Numbered from the stretch's first letter, positions 9,331-18,693 are shown. The stretch: DNA of 63,458 bases from an uncultured Ruminococcus sp. (GCA_900544395.1 UQVC01000014.1:1-63458), one strand, 5' to 3'. Program-made: numbers and translations. Notes: generated by a model not told the origin, from the sequence alone.

Positions 9331-9879
9331 TTAATAATAAACCACGGCACGTCCGATTTCTTCGGCTTTTTCACTTCCGCACAAAAGCTCGATCAGCTTT
9401 AGTGCAAACGGGATGGCTGTTCCCAATCCTCTTCCTGTCACCAGATTTTTATCCGCACTGACCGGTTCCATACTGACTTTTGCCCCTTTCAGACCGTCTT
9501 CCATCCCCGGGTAACAGCATGCCTCTTTGCCTTCCAGAAATCCAAGTTCCCCAAACACCGTGGGCGCCGCACAGATTGCTGCCAGGTATCTGCCTTCTTC
9601 GTAATACTTTTTCAAGAGCGCTCTCAGTCCTTCATGCTCTTTTAAATGGATCGTTCCCGGCATCCCGCCCGGAAGGACCAGAAGATCCATCTCGCGAAAA
9701 TCCATCTCTTCAAATACTGCATCCGCCTCAACCGGGATCCCATGTGCACCCTGTACCATTTTCTGCCCGGTTACAGAAACATTCCATACTTTCACTCCTG
9801 CACGGCGTAGCAGATCTGTCACCGTAAGCCCTTCAATCTCTTCAAATCCATCTGCAAGAAATACCGAAACCTGCTTCAT
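9331..9879 (-). CDS. DJ-1/PfpI family protein
   Basis: A 182-residue protein of the DJ-1/ThiJ/PfpI superfamily. It has the N-terminal VFLADGFEEIEGLTVTDLLRR motif, the LVLPGGMPG strand-turn, and the nucleophile elbow AAICAAP with the conserved cysteine. Members include deglycases and glyoxalase-like or chaperone-like stress proteins, so the exact reaction is open. Start at 9879: AGGAGG is 8 nt upstream of this ATG but only 2 nt from the preceding one at 9885. Single gene on the minus strand, divergent from the CYTH gene. Confidence 0.85.
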   Translation of the reverse strand: MKQVSVFLADGFEEIEGLTVTDLLRRAGVKVWNVSVTGQKMVQGAHGIPVEADAVFEEMDFREMDLLVLPGGMPGTIHLKEHEGLRALLKKYYEEGRYLAAICAAPTVFGELGFLEGKEACCYPGMEDGLKGAKVSMEPVSADKNLVTGRGLGTAIPFALKLIELLCGSEKAEEIGRAVVYY

Positions 9880-10038
9880 TTTCATTTCCTCCTGCCTTTC
9901 GTTTCTCTGACTTTCCCCCTGTTTCACCTTTACGCAAAAGTGTAGCAAATCCCCACCGGAAATGCAATGCCTGACCGTTTACATTTTCTGTTTTGCGTAT
10001 TATCATAGAAGAAAACATCTCACAGGAGGCATTTTTCT

Positions 10039-10482
10039 ATGGAAATTGAACGCAAATATCTGATTCCTTCTCTTCCCTTTCCCGTGACAGACTATCCCTG
10101 TCACAAGATCGAGCAGGGCTATCTTTCTACCGAACCGGTTGTCAGGATCCGGAAAGACAATGACGAGTATATCCTGACCTACAAATCCAAAGGGCTGATG
10201 ATCCGGGAAGAATACAATCTGCCGCTGACAAAAGAATCTTATGAACATCTGAAGACCAAGATCGACGGACAACTGATTCAGAAAAGTCGGTATGTCCTCC
10301 CACTTTCCGGTTCTCTTATGATCGAACTGGATCTGTTTGAAGGCTCTCTCGCTCCTTTGATGCTGGCAGAAGTCGAATTTCCGGATGAAGATTGTGCAAA
10401 TGCTTTTGTTCCGCCGGACTGGTTTGGAGAAGATGTGACCTTTTCCGCAAAATATCATAACAGTACGCTCAGTTCCCTCTGA
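10039..10482 (+). CDS. CYTH domain protein (triphosphate tunnel metalloenzyme)
   Basis: A 147-residue CYTH-domain protein. The diagnostic ExExK motif is at the N-terminus (E2-I-E4-R-K6), followed by beta strands rich in alternating charged residues (VRIRKDN, YILTYKSKG, IELDLFEG, AEVEFPDE) that would line the tunnel. The family hydrolyses inorganic tripolyphosphate, thiamine triphosphate or makes cAMP; tripolyphosphatase activity is the commonest in bacteria, but this is inference. AGGAGG precedes the start. It is followed by the XRE regulator gene on the same strand, 138 nt away with its own promoter signal. Confidence 0.8.
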   Translation: MEIERKYLIPSLPFPVTDYPCHKIEQGYLSTEPVVRIRKDNDEYILTYKSKGLMIREEYNLPLTKESYEHLKTKIDGQLIQKSRYVLPLSGSLMIELDLFEGSLAPLMLAEVEFPDEDCANAFVPPDWFGEDVTFSAKYHNSTLSSL

Positions 10483-10544
10483 TCTCACAAAATTTTATTT
10501 ATCAACTTTTCGTGGCGTTCTGTTCTTTCGCTACGTTTTGTCGC

Positions 10545-10556
10545 ATAGATATCTAT
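10545..10556. promoter_or_regulatory. 12-bp perfect palindrome, possible XRE operator
   Basis: ATAGATATCTAT is a perfect palindrome 16 bp upstream of the -10 of the xre gene, where a -35 would sit. It could be the regulator's own operator. Low-complexity chance occurrence is possible. Confidence 0.35.
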
Positions 10557-10569
10557 TTATAAGGAAAAT

Positions 10570-10578
10570 TGCTATAAT
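10570..10578 (+). promoter_or_regulatory. extended -10 promoter for the XRE gene
   Basis: TGC-TATAAT, a perfect extended -10, ends 42 nt before the xre start. The -35 region is poor. Confidence 0.55.
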
Positions 10579-10620
10579 TTATTCAGATTTTAACTTTTCC
10601 CTGTAAATGGAGGTACGGCA

Positions 10621-10989
10621 ATGTCTAATATACAGCTTGTTGAAAATTTATACCGGCTTCGTAAGGCACATCACTATACACAGCAGCAAATGAGTGACTT
10701 GCTCAACATTTCCAGACAGGCATATTCAAACTATGAAACCAGCAAACGGACACCGGATCTGGATTCTCTGATCCGCCTGGCAGATATTTATAACCTTTCT
10801 CTGGATCAGCTGGTCAACCATCCCTGCACAAAAGATGGCATGGTTCTGGAACAAAAAGGTCCGTTTACACCGGCTATGGAAATCGAAACCGCTGATACGA
10901 TCTATCTGACACGGGAAGAAGTGGACATGATCAAAAGTTTTCGTAATTTATCCGAAGAGGACAAACTATTGGTCCGAAAATTATTATAA
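10621..10989 (+). CDS. XRE-family HTH transcriptional regulator
   Basis: A 122-residue regulator with an N-terminal HTH_3/XRE domain (residues about 6-62: LRKAHHYTQQQMSDLLNISRQ, recognition helix SRQAYSNYETSKRTPD). The C-terminal 60 residues are short and acidic, with EEVDMIKSFRNLSEEDKLLVRKLL, a tail seen in small clostridial XRE proteins and probably used for dimerisation. The start follows TGGAGG. It may repress itself through the palindrome upstream. Targets are unknown. Not phage-linked here: both neighbours are housekeeping genes. Confidence 0.85.
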   Translation: MSNIQLVENLYRLRKAHHYTQQQMSDLLNISRQAYSNYETSKRTPDLDSLIRLADIYNLSLDQLVNHPCTKDGMVLEQKGPFTPAMEIETADTIYLTREEVDMIKSFRNLSEEDKLLVRKLL

Positions 10990-10991
10990 TC

Positions 10992-11030
10992 AAAAAACAG
11001 TGGCTGATCTTTCCGGATCGCCACTGTTTT
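10992..11030. terminator. bidirectional intrinsic terminator
   Basis: CAGTGGC / GCCACTG stem with an inner GATC pair (10998-11026), A6 on the left and T4 on the right. It serves the convergent xre (stop 10989) and lysC (stop 11036). Confidence 0.8.
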
Positions 11031-11035
11031 CTGCT

Positions 11036-12244
11036 CTATTCTCCCAGTCCAAATCTTTCATGAACTGCATTGATCGCACGTTCTACATCATTTGCATTGA
11101 TCAGAACGGTGATACGCACCTCAGATGTTGAGATCATATGGATGTTCACTCTCGCATTGGTAAGCGCTTCAAACATTTTCGCCGCAACTCCCGGATTGCT
11201 CATCATACCGGCTCCTACGATTGAAATCTTGGCTACATCCTGCTGATAATTGATTTCCTGGATGGTCAGCGCCTCTTTGTTCTCCTCCAGAATGTTTAAC
11301 GTATCCTGAAGATCATCTTCTGCAACCGTAAAGGAAATATCTTTGGTTCCCTCTCTTCCGACAGACTGCAGGATGATATCAACATTGATATGTTTCTTTG
11401 CAAGGGTATTGAAAATCTTGAATGCTGTTCCCGGTTTATCTTCGATTCCAATCACAGAAATTCTCGCTGTATTCTTGTCTGATGCAACTCCGCTGATTAA
11501 CAATTTTTCCACTTTTACTACCTCCTTGACCACGGTTCCTTCTTCATGATTCATGCTGGAACGCACGACCAGCTGTACTCCATATTTTTTCGCCATTTCT
11601 ACTGAGCGGTTATGCAGAACATTGGCCCCCATGGATGCCAGTTCCTGCATTTCGTCGTAACTGATCTCTTTCAGTTTCCGCGCAGAAGGCACGATCCTTG
11701 GATCTGCCGTATAGACCCCATCCACATCGGTATAGATCTCACAAGAATCAGCGCCCATAGCTGCCGCGATCGCAACCGCTGTCGTATCGGAACCGCCCCG
11801 TCCCATTGTTGCATAATCTTCGTATTTATTGACTCCCTGGAATCCCGTCACAATCACGATCTTACGATATCCCAACTCATGCAGGATCCTCTCGGACTCT
11901 ACTTTTTTAAACCTTGCATTTCCGTAGGTAGAAGTACTGTGCATCTTCACCTGAAATGCATTGAGTGAAACTGCCGGGATCCCCAGCTGATGAAATGCCA
12001 TTGCCATCAAAGAAACTGAAATCTGCTCTCCGGTCGTAAGAAGCATATCCAACTCTCTTTTTGAAGGATTTGGATTGATTTCTTTCGCTTTTGCAATCAA
12101 ATCATCGGTTGTATCTCCCATGGCTGAAAGGACTACGATCACATCATGTCCTTTTCTGTAATCTTCCGCACAGCGCTCTGCCACCCGGAAAATACATTCT
12201 TTATCTGCGACAGAACTGCCGCCAAATTTCTTTACTATCAGCAT
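11036..12244 (-). CDS. lysC: aspartate kinase
   Basis: A 402-residue aspartokinase, the entry step of the lysine/threonine/methionine pathway. The catalytic N-terminal domain begins KFGGSSV (6-12), with TTGEQISVSLMA and GRGGSDTTA substrate-binding motifs; two ACT regulatory domains follow (about 265-400), so feedback control by an end-product amino acid is expected. The start at 12244 has AGGAGG 6 nt upstream; a frame to 12289 has no support. It is the third threonine-pathway gene in the run hom - PGM-like - lysC, 48 nt after the PGM-like gene. No riboswitch fits in that gap. Confidence 0.95.
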   Translation of the reverse strand: MLIVKKFGGSSVADKECIFRVAERCAEDYRKGHDVIVVLSAMGDTTDDLIAKAKEINPNPSKRELDMLLTTGEQISVSLMAMAFHQLGIPAVSLNAFQVKMHSTSTYGNARFKKVESERILHELGYRKIVIVTGFQGVNKYEDYATMGRGGSDTTAVAIAAAMGADSCEIYTDVDGVYTADPRIVPSARKLKEISYDEMQELASMGANVLHNRSVEMAKKYGVQLVVRSSMNHEEGTVVKEVVKVEKLLISGVASDKNTARISVIGIEDKPGTAFKIFNTLAKKHINVDIILQSVGREGTKDISFTVAEDDLQDTLNILEENKEALTIQEINYQQDVAKISIVGAGMMSNPGVAAKMFEALTNARVNIHMISTSEVRITVLINANDVERAINAVHERFGLGE

Positions 12245-12292
12245 GTTTTTCCTCCTGATCTGTTCTGTCTTATCTGTAGTATATTTCAAATT

Positions 12293-13531
12293 CTAATTGC
12301 TGTGAGCCTTGTCGTTTGCCCCTTCGATCTCCTGTTCCAGGAGACGTGCCATGATCTGGCTTCCTTTTTCCAGAAACAATGGACTTTTTCTGCCCAGTCT
12401 TTCTGAATATTCCGGCATTCCCTCTACTTTCTTTCTGGAGTCATACAGCAAATACGGAACCGGGTCTGCAGTATGAGTACGGACACTCACCGGTGTCGGA
12501 TGATCCGGAAGGATCAGCATTCGAAAGTCCATTCGGAGGTCATCCAGTTCCCCTGTGATCGTCCCAATGATCTGCTGATCAATCTGCTCGATCGCCCGGA
12601 TCTTGTCTTTTGCGCTTCCCTGATGTCCCATTTCGTCTGGCGCTTCAATATGTACGTAGACAAAATCATAATCCTCTGCTGCCAGAGCATCCACTGCCGC
12701 TTCTGCTTTTCCCAGATAATTCGTATGAAGTCCTCCGTTGGCGCCCTCCACTGTAATATTGCGAAGCCCTGCACCGACTGCGATTCCTTTCAACAGATCC
12801 ACCGCCGAAATCATGGCGCCCTTTTTCTGATAAATCTCCTCAAACGATGTCAGTGCCGGTCTTGTACCGGCTCCCCAGAACCATACAGAATTGGCTGGAT
12901 TGAGACCTTTTTTTCTGCGCTCCTGATTTAACGGATGTTCATTTAAAATCTGATAACTGGTTTCCATCATCTCACGCAGCACAGGATCTTTCGGAAGATA
13001 TGCACCAATCTGCTTCGTCAGGATATCATGCGGCGGGGTCAGTTCTGCCAGACTTCCAAATTTATGGATCAGCAGATGGCGATAACTGGTGCCTGTATAA
13101 AATGCATACCCGGCCCGACGCATCCCCTGCATCAGCGCTTCCATCAGAATATTGGCATCTTCTGTACTGATCTCGCCGGCACTGTGGTCCAGGATCCGTT
13201 TCTCTTCATATGTCTCTTCTTCCTCAGACAAAGTCACAAGATTGCAGCGAAAGGAAACATCTGTCGGTTCCATATCCACCCCGATACTCAGCGCCTCCAA
13301 TGGAGATCGTCCTGTATAATAAATCTGTGGATCGTATCCAAGTACCGAAAGATTGGCGGTGTCACTTCCCGGAGCCATTCCGCTTGGGATCGTCTGCACC
13401 ATTCCAATCTCCGAAATCTGCGCCATCCGGTCCATATTCGGTGTTTTTGCCGCTTCCATCGGAGTCATGCCATCCAATTCTAAAAGCGGTTCATCCGCCA
13501 TTCCATCACACAATACTACAATATATTTCAT
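12293..13531 (-). CDS. cofactor-independent phosphoglycerate mutase-like protein, candidate homoserine kinase
   Basis: A 412-residue member of the alkaline phosphatase superfamily, archaeal-type (ApgM) phosphoglycerate mutase branch. Metal-binding and nucleophile motifs are visible: LCDGMAD (D9), APGSDTANLSVLGYDP with the family serine, and the late DHPTPVSVRTHTADPVP block. This subfamily is often found beside hom and lysC in bacteria lacking ThrB and has been proposed to act as homoserine kinase; the context here fits exactly. A plain mutase role remains possible. Start at 13531 (MKYIVVL) by similarity; an ATG at 13543 overlaps the hom stop as ATGA. Either way it is translationally coupled to hom. 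Confidence 0.8.
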   Translation of the reverse strand: MKYIVVLCDGMADEPLLELDGMTPMEAAKTPNMDRMAQISEIGMVQTIPSGMAPGSDTANLSVLGYDPQIYYTGRSPLEALSIGVDMEPTDVSFRCNLVTLSEEEETYEEKRILDHSAGEISTEDANILMEALMQGMRRAGYAFYTGTSYRHLLIHKFGSLAELTPPHDILTKQIGAYLPKDPVLREMMETSYQILNEHPLNQERRKKGLNPANSVWFWGAGTRPALTSFEEIYQKKGAMISAVDLLKGIAVGAGLRNITVEGANGGLHTNYLGKAEAAVDALAAEDYDFVYVHIEAPDEMGHQGSAKDKIRAIEQIDQQIIGTITGELDDLRMDFRMLILPDHPTPVSVRTHTADPVPYLLYDSRKKVEGMPEYSERLGRKSPLFLEKGSQIMARLLEQEIEGANDKAHSN

Positions 13532-13539
13532 ATGCGCTC

Positions 13540-14757
13540 TCATCCTTCCACTCTGATTCGATGTAAAATTGCCGGAAATTCCTTTCGGCATTCTTCAAAG
13601 TAACCTTCTGTGATCTTCTCTGTCAGAAATCCAAATTCTCCATCCAGTTCTTCTGCCTGGACAATTTCAATGGGGCCGAATTTGCTTTCCAGATATGCTT
13701 TCATCACCTGGGGCTCTCCCTGAACCCGCACGAAGAATCGTTTGACCGTATCTGCGATTGGAAGCAATTCTATTTTTTTCTGATCCCACATTGTCATAAT
13801 ATTCCGGTTCAAATGTTTCACTTCATCGACAATATCTGCTACCACTGCACTGGCTGTCGGAAGTTTGCCTGCCCCGCTTCCATAGAACATGGCATCCCCC
13901 AGTACATTTCCATGCACAAAGATCGCATTGAACACATCGTTGACACTATACAGCGGATGGGAACGTTTCAAAAGATACGGTGCCACGATGGCATGGATAT
14001 GATCTTCATCCCTTCTGCTGCATGCCAGAAGTTTGATGGTCATTCCCATTTTTTTTGCATAGATCATATCTTCTTTGGTGATCTCTGTGATCCCCTCTGT
14101 ATAAATGTCCTCAAAATCAACCTGCTGCCCTGCGATCAGAGAAGAAAGAATCGCAATCTTGCGGCACGCATCATACCCTTCTACATCGGCCTCCGGATTA
14201 CGCTCTGCATATCCTTTTGCCTGCGCTTCTTTTAACACTTCCTCGTAGTCTGCGCCCTCATAGAACATCTTACTGAGCATGTAATTTGTCGTACCGTTGA
14301 GGATCCCTGTGATTTCTTCGATCTCATCTGCAGTCATCGAAGAATTCAGCGGACGAATGATCGGAATCCCGCCTCCTACACTGGCTTCAAACAAAAAGTT
14401 GATATTGTTCTGCCGTGCCACAGACAACAGCTCTGCTCCATGTTTTGCTACCAGAGCTTTGTTGGATGTCACCACACTTTTTCCAGACATCAGACATTGT
14501 TTCACAAAGGTATATGCCGGCTCGATCCCGCCCATAACCTCGGCTACGATCTGTACTTCCGGATCATCCAGAATAACCTGAAAATCGTGCACGATCTTTT
14601 CCTGGATCGGATCATCCGGGAAATCTCGTAAATCCAGTACATATTTTACATGGATATGATCTCCGGCTCTCTGGTCAATCCGCGCCTGATTGGTCTGCAA
14701 CACTTCGATAACACCGGAACCGACCGTTCCATACCCCATAACTGCTATATTTACCAT
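13540..14757 (-). CDS. hom: homoserine dehydrogenase
   Basis: A 405-residue enzyme reducing aspartate semialdehyde to homoserine. The NAD(P) motif is GYGTVGSG (8-15), the substrate region includes GGIPIIRPL, GTTNYMLS and PEADVEGYDACRKIAIL, and a short ACT-like C-terminal region follows (about 330-405: RFFVRVQGEPQV). AGAAAGGAAGG precedes the start. It lies 29 nt after prfB and overlaps or abuts the PGM-like gene, forming prfB-hom-PGM-lysC. Confidence 0.95.
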   Translation of the reverse strand: MVNIAVMGYGTVGSGVIEVLQTNQARIDQRAGDHIHVKYVLDLRDFPDDPIQEKIVHDFQVILDDPEVQIVAEVMGGIEPAYTFVKQCLMSGKSVVTSNKALVAKHGAELLSVARQNNINFLFEASVGGGIPIIRPLNSSMTADEIEEITGILNGTTNYMLSKMFYEGADYEEVLKEAQAKGYAERNPEADVEGYDACRKIAILSSLIAGQQVDFEDIYTEGITEITKEDMIYAKKMGMTIKLLACSRRDEDHIHAIVAPYLLKRSHPLYSVNDVFNAIFVHGNVLGDAMFYGSGAGKLPTASAVVADIVDEVKHLNRNIMTMWDQKKIELLPIADTVKRFFVRVQGEPQVMKAYLESKFGPIEIVQAEELDGEFGFLTEKITEGYFEECRKEFPAILHRIRVEG

Positions 14758-14786
14758 ATTCGCCTTCCTTTCTGTTTGTCGCCCTC

Positions 14787-15906
14787 TTATTCTTCTACAT
14801 TCTTCTGCATACTCAGATAAGCATTGATAAATGGATCCAGATTTCCGTCCATCACACTGCCCACATTGCTAATTTCCATGTTTGTACGATGATCTTTTAC
14901 CAACGTATATGGCTGCATGACATAGGAGCGAATCTGACTGCCAAACCCGATCTCTTTGATCTCTCCCCGGATCCCGGATACTTTTTCTGCCTGTTCCTGC
15001 TGCTTCATCAGATAAAGTTTGGCTTTGAGCATCTGCATTGCCTTATCTTTATTCATGTGCTGGGAACGTTCATTCTGGCACTGTACCACGATTCCTGTCG
15101 GAAAATGTGTGATCCGGATCGCAGAAGAGGTCTTATTGATATGCTGGCCTCCTGCACCGCTGGAACGATAAGTGTCGATCCGAATGTCATCGTCATTGAT
15201 CTCAATATCGATGTCTTCCTCAATGTCCGGGATCACATCACAGGATGCAAAAGAAGTCTGGCGCTTACCTGCCGCATTGAACGGAGAAATCCTCACCAGT
15301 CTGTGCACCCCTTTTTCCGAACGCAGATATCCATAGGCGTTCTCTCCCTTTACTTCAAAGGTCACACCCTTGATCCCTGCCACATCACCTTCCAGATAAT
15401 CCAGAACTTCTACAGAAAATCCTTTTTTTTCTGCCCATCTGCTGTACATCCGGTAAAGCATATTTGCCCAGTCACAGGATTCTGTACCGCCCGCTCCGGC
15501 ATGAAGCGTCACGATTGCATTGTCCCTGTCATACTCTCCGGTGAGCAGCGTCTGGATCCGCAGCGCCTCAAATTCTTCCTCAAAACGAATCAGTTCTTCT
15601 TCGATCTCCTGAACGGTCTCTTCCTCTGATTCTTCCTGGCTCATCTCGATCAAAAGCCCAATATCCTCATAATCTGCAAACATCTGCTCGATCTGTTTGA
15701 CCGTATCCTGCAGACTTTTCAAAAGCTGCATGGTCTCTCTGGAACGATCCGGATTATCCCAGAATCCCGGTTCCTCAATTGTTCTTTCTAATTCTTCAAT
15801 CCGTTCTTTCTTTGACGCTAAGTCAAAGTGAATCCCTCAAATCTTTCAGCGGTTCTTCATATGCACTGAGTCTTGTTTTCAGTTCGTCCAGTAAAACCAC
15901 CTTCAT
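14787..15906 (-). CDS. prfB: peptide chain release factor 2, programmed +1 frameshift
   Basis: RF2 is encoded in two frames. The zero frame starts at ATG 15906 (after AGAGGTG) and reads 27 codons ending ...RDSL before an in-frame TGA at 15825-15823. A +1 shift on CTT-TGA-C continues as D-L-A-S-K-K and runs to 14787, giving 372 residues, the normal RF2 length. The shift site has an upstream AGGG (15837-15834). The stop-codon recognition motif SPF (RISPFN) and the catalytic GGQ (residues 252-254 of the shifted product) are both present. Low RF2 favours frameshifting at UGA, so the factor controls its own synthesis. It lies upstream of hom and downstream of secA. Confidence 0.97.
15822..15837 (-). 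promoter_or_regulatory. RF2 programmed frameshift site
   Basis: AGGG, five bases, then CTT-TGA-C on the minus strand; the UGA is at codon 28. This is the standard autoregulatory frameshift signal of bacterial prfB. Confidence 0.95.
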
Positions 15907-15933
15907 CACCTCTTTCTTTTTTCTGAAATCACA

Positions 15934-15987
15934 TTGACTGCGTATATATTGCAGCGCAAAGCTTTTGTACAGTATACACACAGTCAA
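15934..15987. repeat. imperfect inverted repeat upstream of prfB
   Basis: TTGACTGCGTATA (15934-15946) pairs with TATACACACAGTCAA (15973-15987), with a loop that itself contains TTGC-AGC-GCAA. It sits between the secA stop and the prfB start. No T-tract follows, so it is not an ordinary terminator. Confidence 0.45.
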
Positions 15988-16011
15988 CAAAACATCACGG
16001 CATTCGCCTTT

Positions 16012-18585
16012 TTAATTTTTTCTTCCGCAGCACTGTTTATATTTTTTGCCACTTCCACACGGGCATGGATCATTTGGATAAATTTTCTTTTCTTCCCGCT
16101 TTTTCGGAGTATGGGCAGCGCTTGCATCCTTGTTTGTTCCGGTTGCCTTGGCTACCTGTTCTCTCTCTACCTTCTGTTCGATACGAATATGGAACAGGGT
16201 ACGGATCGTTGTCTCTGCGATGGAATCCGTCATCTCTCCGAACATATCATATCCCATCATCTTATACTCTACCAGCGGATCTCTCTGGCCATATGCCTGC
16301 AGTCCGATTCCCTGACGCAGCTGATCCATATCATCAATGTGATCCATCCAACGTGTATCAATTGCTTTTAACAGAACCACACGTTCCATTTCACGCAGCT
16401 GCTCTGCTTCCGGAAATTCTGCTTCTTTTTCCTCATACGCTTTGACTGCGCGCTCTTTCAATGTATGTTTGAGTTCTTTCTGAGTCATCTCTTTGACTTC
16501 CTCAAATGCCGGCATCTGCAGCATCGGGATTTCTCCATGCAAAGTACGTTCCAGTCCCTGCAGATCCCAGTCTTCTGCATCTGCATCCGGCGCTGCAAAG
16601 CGGTCCGTCATATTCTCCACATATTCTGTGATCATATTGTAGATCGTATCACGCATACTCTCTCCGTCCAGAACCCGGCGTCTCTCATCATAAATGATCT
16701 CTCTTTGCTCATTCATAACCTGATCGTATTCAAGAAGATTTTTACGAATTCCAAAGTTGTTTCCTTCGATCTTCTTCTGTGCTTTTTCAATCGCGCTGGA
16801 GAGCATCTTATGCTCAATCTGTTCTCCGTCTGCGACTCCAAGTGTGTTGAACACGCTCATCAGACGCTCAGATCCAAACAGACGCATCAAGTCATCCTCA
16901 AGAGAAATGTAAAAACGGGATTCTCCCGGATCTCCCTGTCGTCCGGAACGTCCGCGCAGCTGATTGTCAATTCGTCTGGATTCGTGACGCTCTGTTCCGA
17001 TGATCTTCAGACCACCGGCTTCTCTTGCCGCATCATCCAGCTTAATATCAGTACCACGTCCTGCCATGTTGGTCGCAATGGTCACGGCCCCATGCTGTCC
17101 TGCATCTGCAACGATTTCTGCTTCCATTGCATGATACTTGGCATTGAGCACTTTATGCTGGATGCCTTCTTTTTTCAGCATCTTGCTGAGCAGCTCGGAT
17201 ACTTCGATGGTAATCGTACCGACCAGAACCGGCTGTCCTGTGGCATGAGCTTCTTTTACAGCCTCTACCACTGCCTGATATTTTTCCTGCTTTGTCTTGT
17301 ATACGGCATCCTCCAGGTCTTTTCTCTGCACCGGACGGTTGGTCGGAATCTCCACAACATCCATTCCATAGATATCACGGAACTCTTTTTCCTCCGTCAG
17401 CGCAGTACCGGTCATACCGCTCTTCTTTTCATATTTGTTAAAGAGATTCTGGAACGTGATCGTTGCCAGTGTCTTGCTTTCCCGTTTTACCTGTACATGC
17501 TCTTTCGCCTCAATGGCCTGATGCAGACCGTCAGAATACCGTCGTCCCGGCATGATACGTCCGGTAAACTCATCAACAATCATAACCTCTCCTTCCTGTG
17601 TAACTACATAATCCTGATCTTTGAACATCAGGTTATGAGCCCGCAGGGCCAGGATGATATTATGCTGGATTTCCAGATTTTCCGGATCTGCAAGGTTCTC
17701 AATGTGGAAGAAGTTCTCTACTTTTTTCACACCGTCTTCTGTCAGATTGACTACTTTTTCTTTTTCATTGACGATGAAGTCTCCGGATTCTTCGATATCT
17801 TCTCCCATGATCGCATTGATCTTGGAGAACTCGCCGCTTGCCTCTCCACGTTCCAGCTGACGTGCCAGAATATCACATGCTTCATACAGCTTGGTCGACT
17901 TGTTGCTCTGACCGGAAATGATCAGAGGAGTTCTGGCCTCATCGATCAGTACCGAGTCTACCTCATCGATGACCGCAAAATGCAGGCCTCGCTGAACCAG
18001 CTGCTCTTTATAGATCACCATGTTGTCTCTTAAATAGTCAAATCCGAGTTCGTTGTTCGTTACATATGTAATGTCACAGTTATAGGCAGCGCGGCGCTCA
18101 TCATTCTCCATATCATTGAGAACGACACCGACTGTCAGTCCCAGAAATTCGTGAACTTTTCCCATCCACTCCGCATCACGCTTCGCCAGATAGTCATTAA
18201 CCGTGACAATATGCACCCCTTTTCCGGTCAGCGCATTCAGATATGCAGGAAGAGTCGATACCAGTGTCTTACCTTCTCCGGTTCGCATCTCTGCAATTCT
18301 TCCCTGATGCAAAATGATGCCACCGATCAGCTGTACCCGATAATGGCGCATTCCCAGACTTCTGTATGCCCCTTCTCTTACCACTGCATATGCCTCCGGA
18401 AGGATATCGTCCAGCGTCTCTCCTTCTTTGAGACGTTCTTTAAATTCTCTTGTCTTATCTCTTAACTCCGCATCTGACAGTGCTTTCATCTCCGGCTCCA
18501 ATGCCTCGATTCTGTCTACGATGGGATAGATTCTCTTTAATTCATGCTCGCTGTGCGTGCCGAAAATTTTCTCCATTAAACCCAT
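16012..18585 (-). CDS. secA: preprotein translocase ATPase SecA
   Basis: An 857-residue SecA motor that drives export through SecYEG. It has the DEAD motor with Walker A MRTGEGKT, the VIDEVDSVLIDEARTPL block, helicase motif region GRSGRQGDPGES, helical scaffold and wing, and a C-terminal zinc-binding SEC-C tail (PCPCGSGKKYKQCCG) for SecB or ribosome contact. Start set at ATG 18585 (MGLMEKIFGTHSE) by family similarity; an upstream TTG at 18594 lies nearer the AGGAG but with short spacing, so the start is uncertain by three codons. It has its own promoter. Confidence 0.96.
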   Translation of the reverse strand: MGLMEKIFGTHSEHELKRIYPIVDRIEALEPEMKALSDAELRDKTREFKERLKEGETLDDILPEAYAVVREGAYRSLGMRHYRVQLIGGIILHQGRIAEMRTGEGKTLVSTLPAYLNALTGKGVHIVTVNDYLAKRDAEWMGKVHEFLGLTVGVVLNDMENDERRAAYNCDITYVTNNELGFDYLRDNMVIYKEQLVQRGLHFAVIDEVDSVLIDEARTPLIISGQSNKSTKLYEACDILARQLERGEASGEFSKINAIMGEDIEESGDFIVNEKEKVVNLTEDGVKKVENFFHIENLADPENLEIQHNIILALRAHNLMFKDQDYVVTQEGEVMIVDEFTGRIMPGRRYSDGLHQAIEAKEHVQVKRESKTLATITFQNLFNKYEKKSGMTGTALTEEKEFRDIYGMDVVEIPTNRPVQRKDLEDAVYKTKQEKYQAVVEAVKEAHATGQPVLVGTITIEVSELLSKMLKKEGIQHKVLNAKYHAMEAEIVADAGQHGAVTIATNMAGRGTDIKLDDAAREAGGLKIIGTERHESRRIDNQLRGRSGRQGDPGESRFYISLEDDLMRLFGSERLMSVFNTLGVADGEQIEHKMLSSAIEKAQKKIEGNNFGIRKNLLEYDQVMNEQREIIYDERRRVLDGESMRDTIYNMITEYVENMTDRFAAPDADAEDWDLQGLERTLHGEIPMLQMPAFEEVKEMTQKELKHTLKERAVKAYEEKEAEFPEAEQLREMERVVLLKAIDTRWMDHIDDMDQLRQGIGLQAYGQRDPLVEYKMMGYDMFGEMTDSIAETTIRTLFHIRIEQKVEREQVAKATGTNKDASAAHTPKKREEKKIYPNDPCPCGSGKKYKQCCGRKN

Positions 18586-18627
18586 AATCTGCAATTTGCT
18601 CCTTGTCCTAAATTTACTCTGCCTACC

Positions 18628-18656
18628 ATTTTATCACTAACTATCCATGAATTCAA
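18628..18656 (-). promoter_or_regulatory. sigma-A promoter of secA
   Basis: Minus strand: TTGAAT (18656-18651), 17-nt spacer, TAAAAT (18633-18628) with an upstream TGA extended -10. The start site would be near 18620, about 35 nt before secA. Confidence 0.75.
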
Positions 18657-18693
18657 CTAATTCATGCCTTGTTCTGTTTTGTTTACATTTCAT

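Noticed and set aside
16465..18033. 522-codon plus-strand open frame opposite secA
   Set aside because: Reverse shadow of a highly conserved gene; its translation has no recognisable domain.
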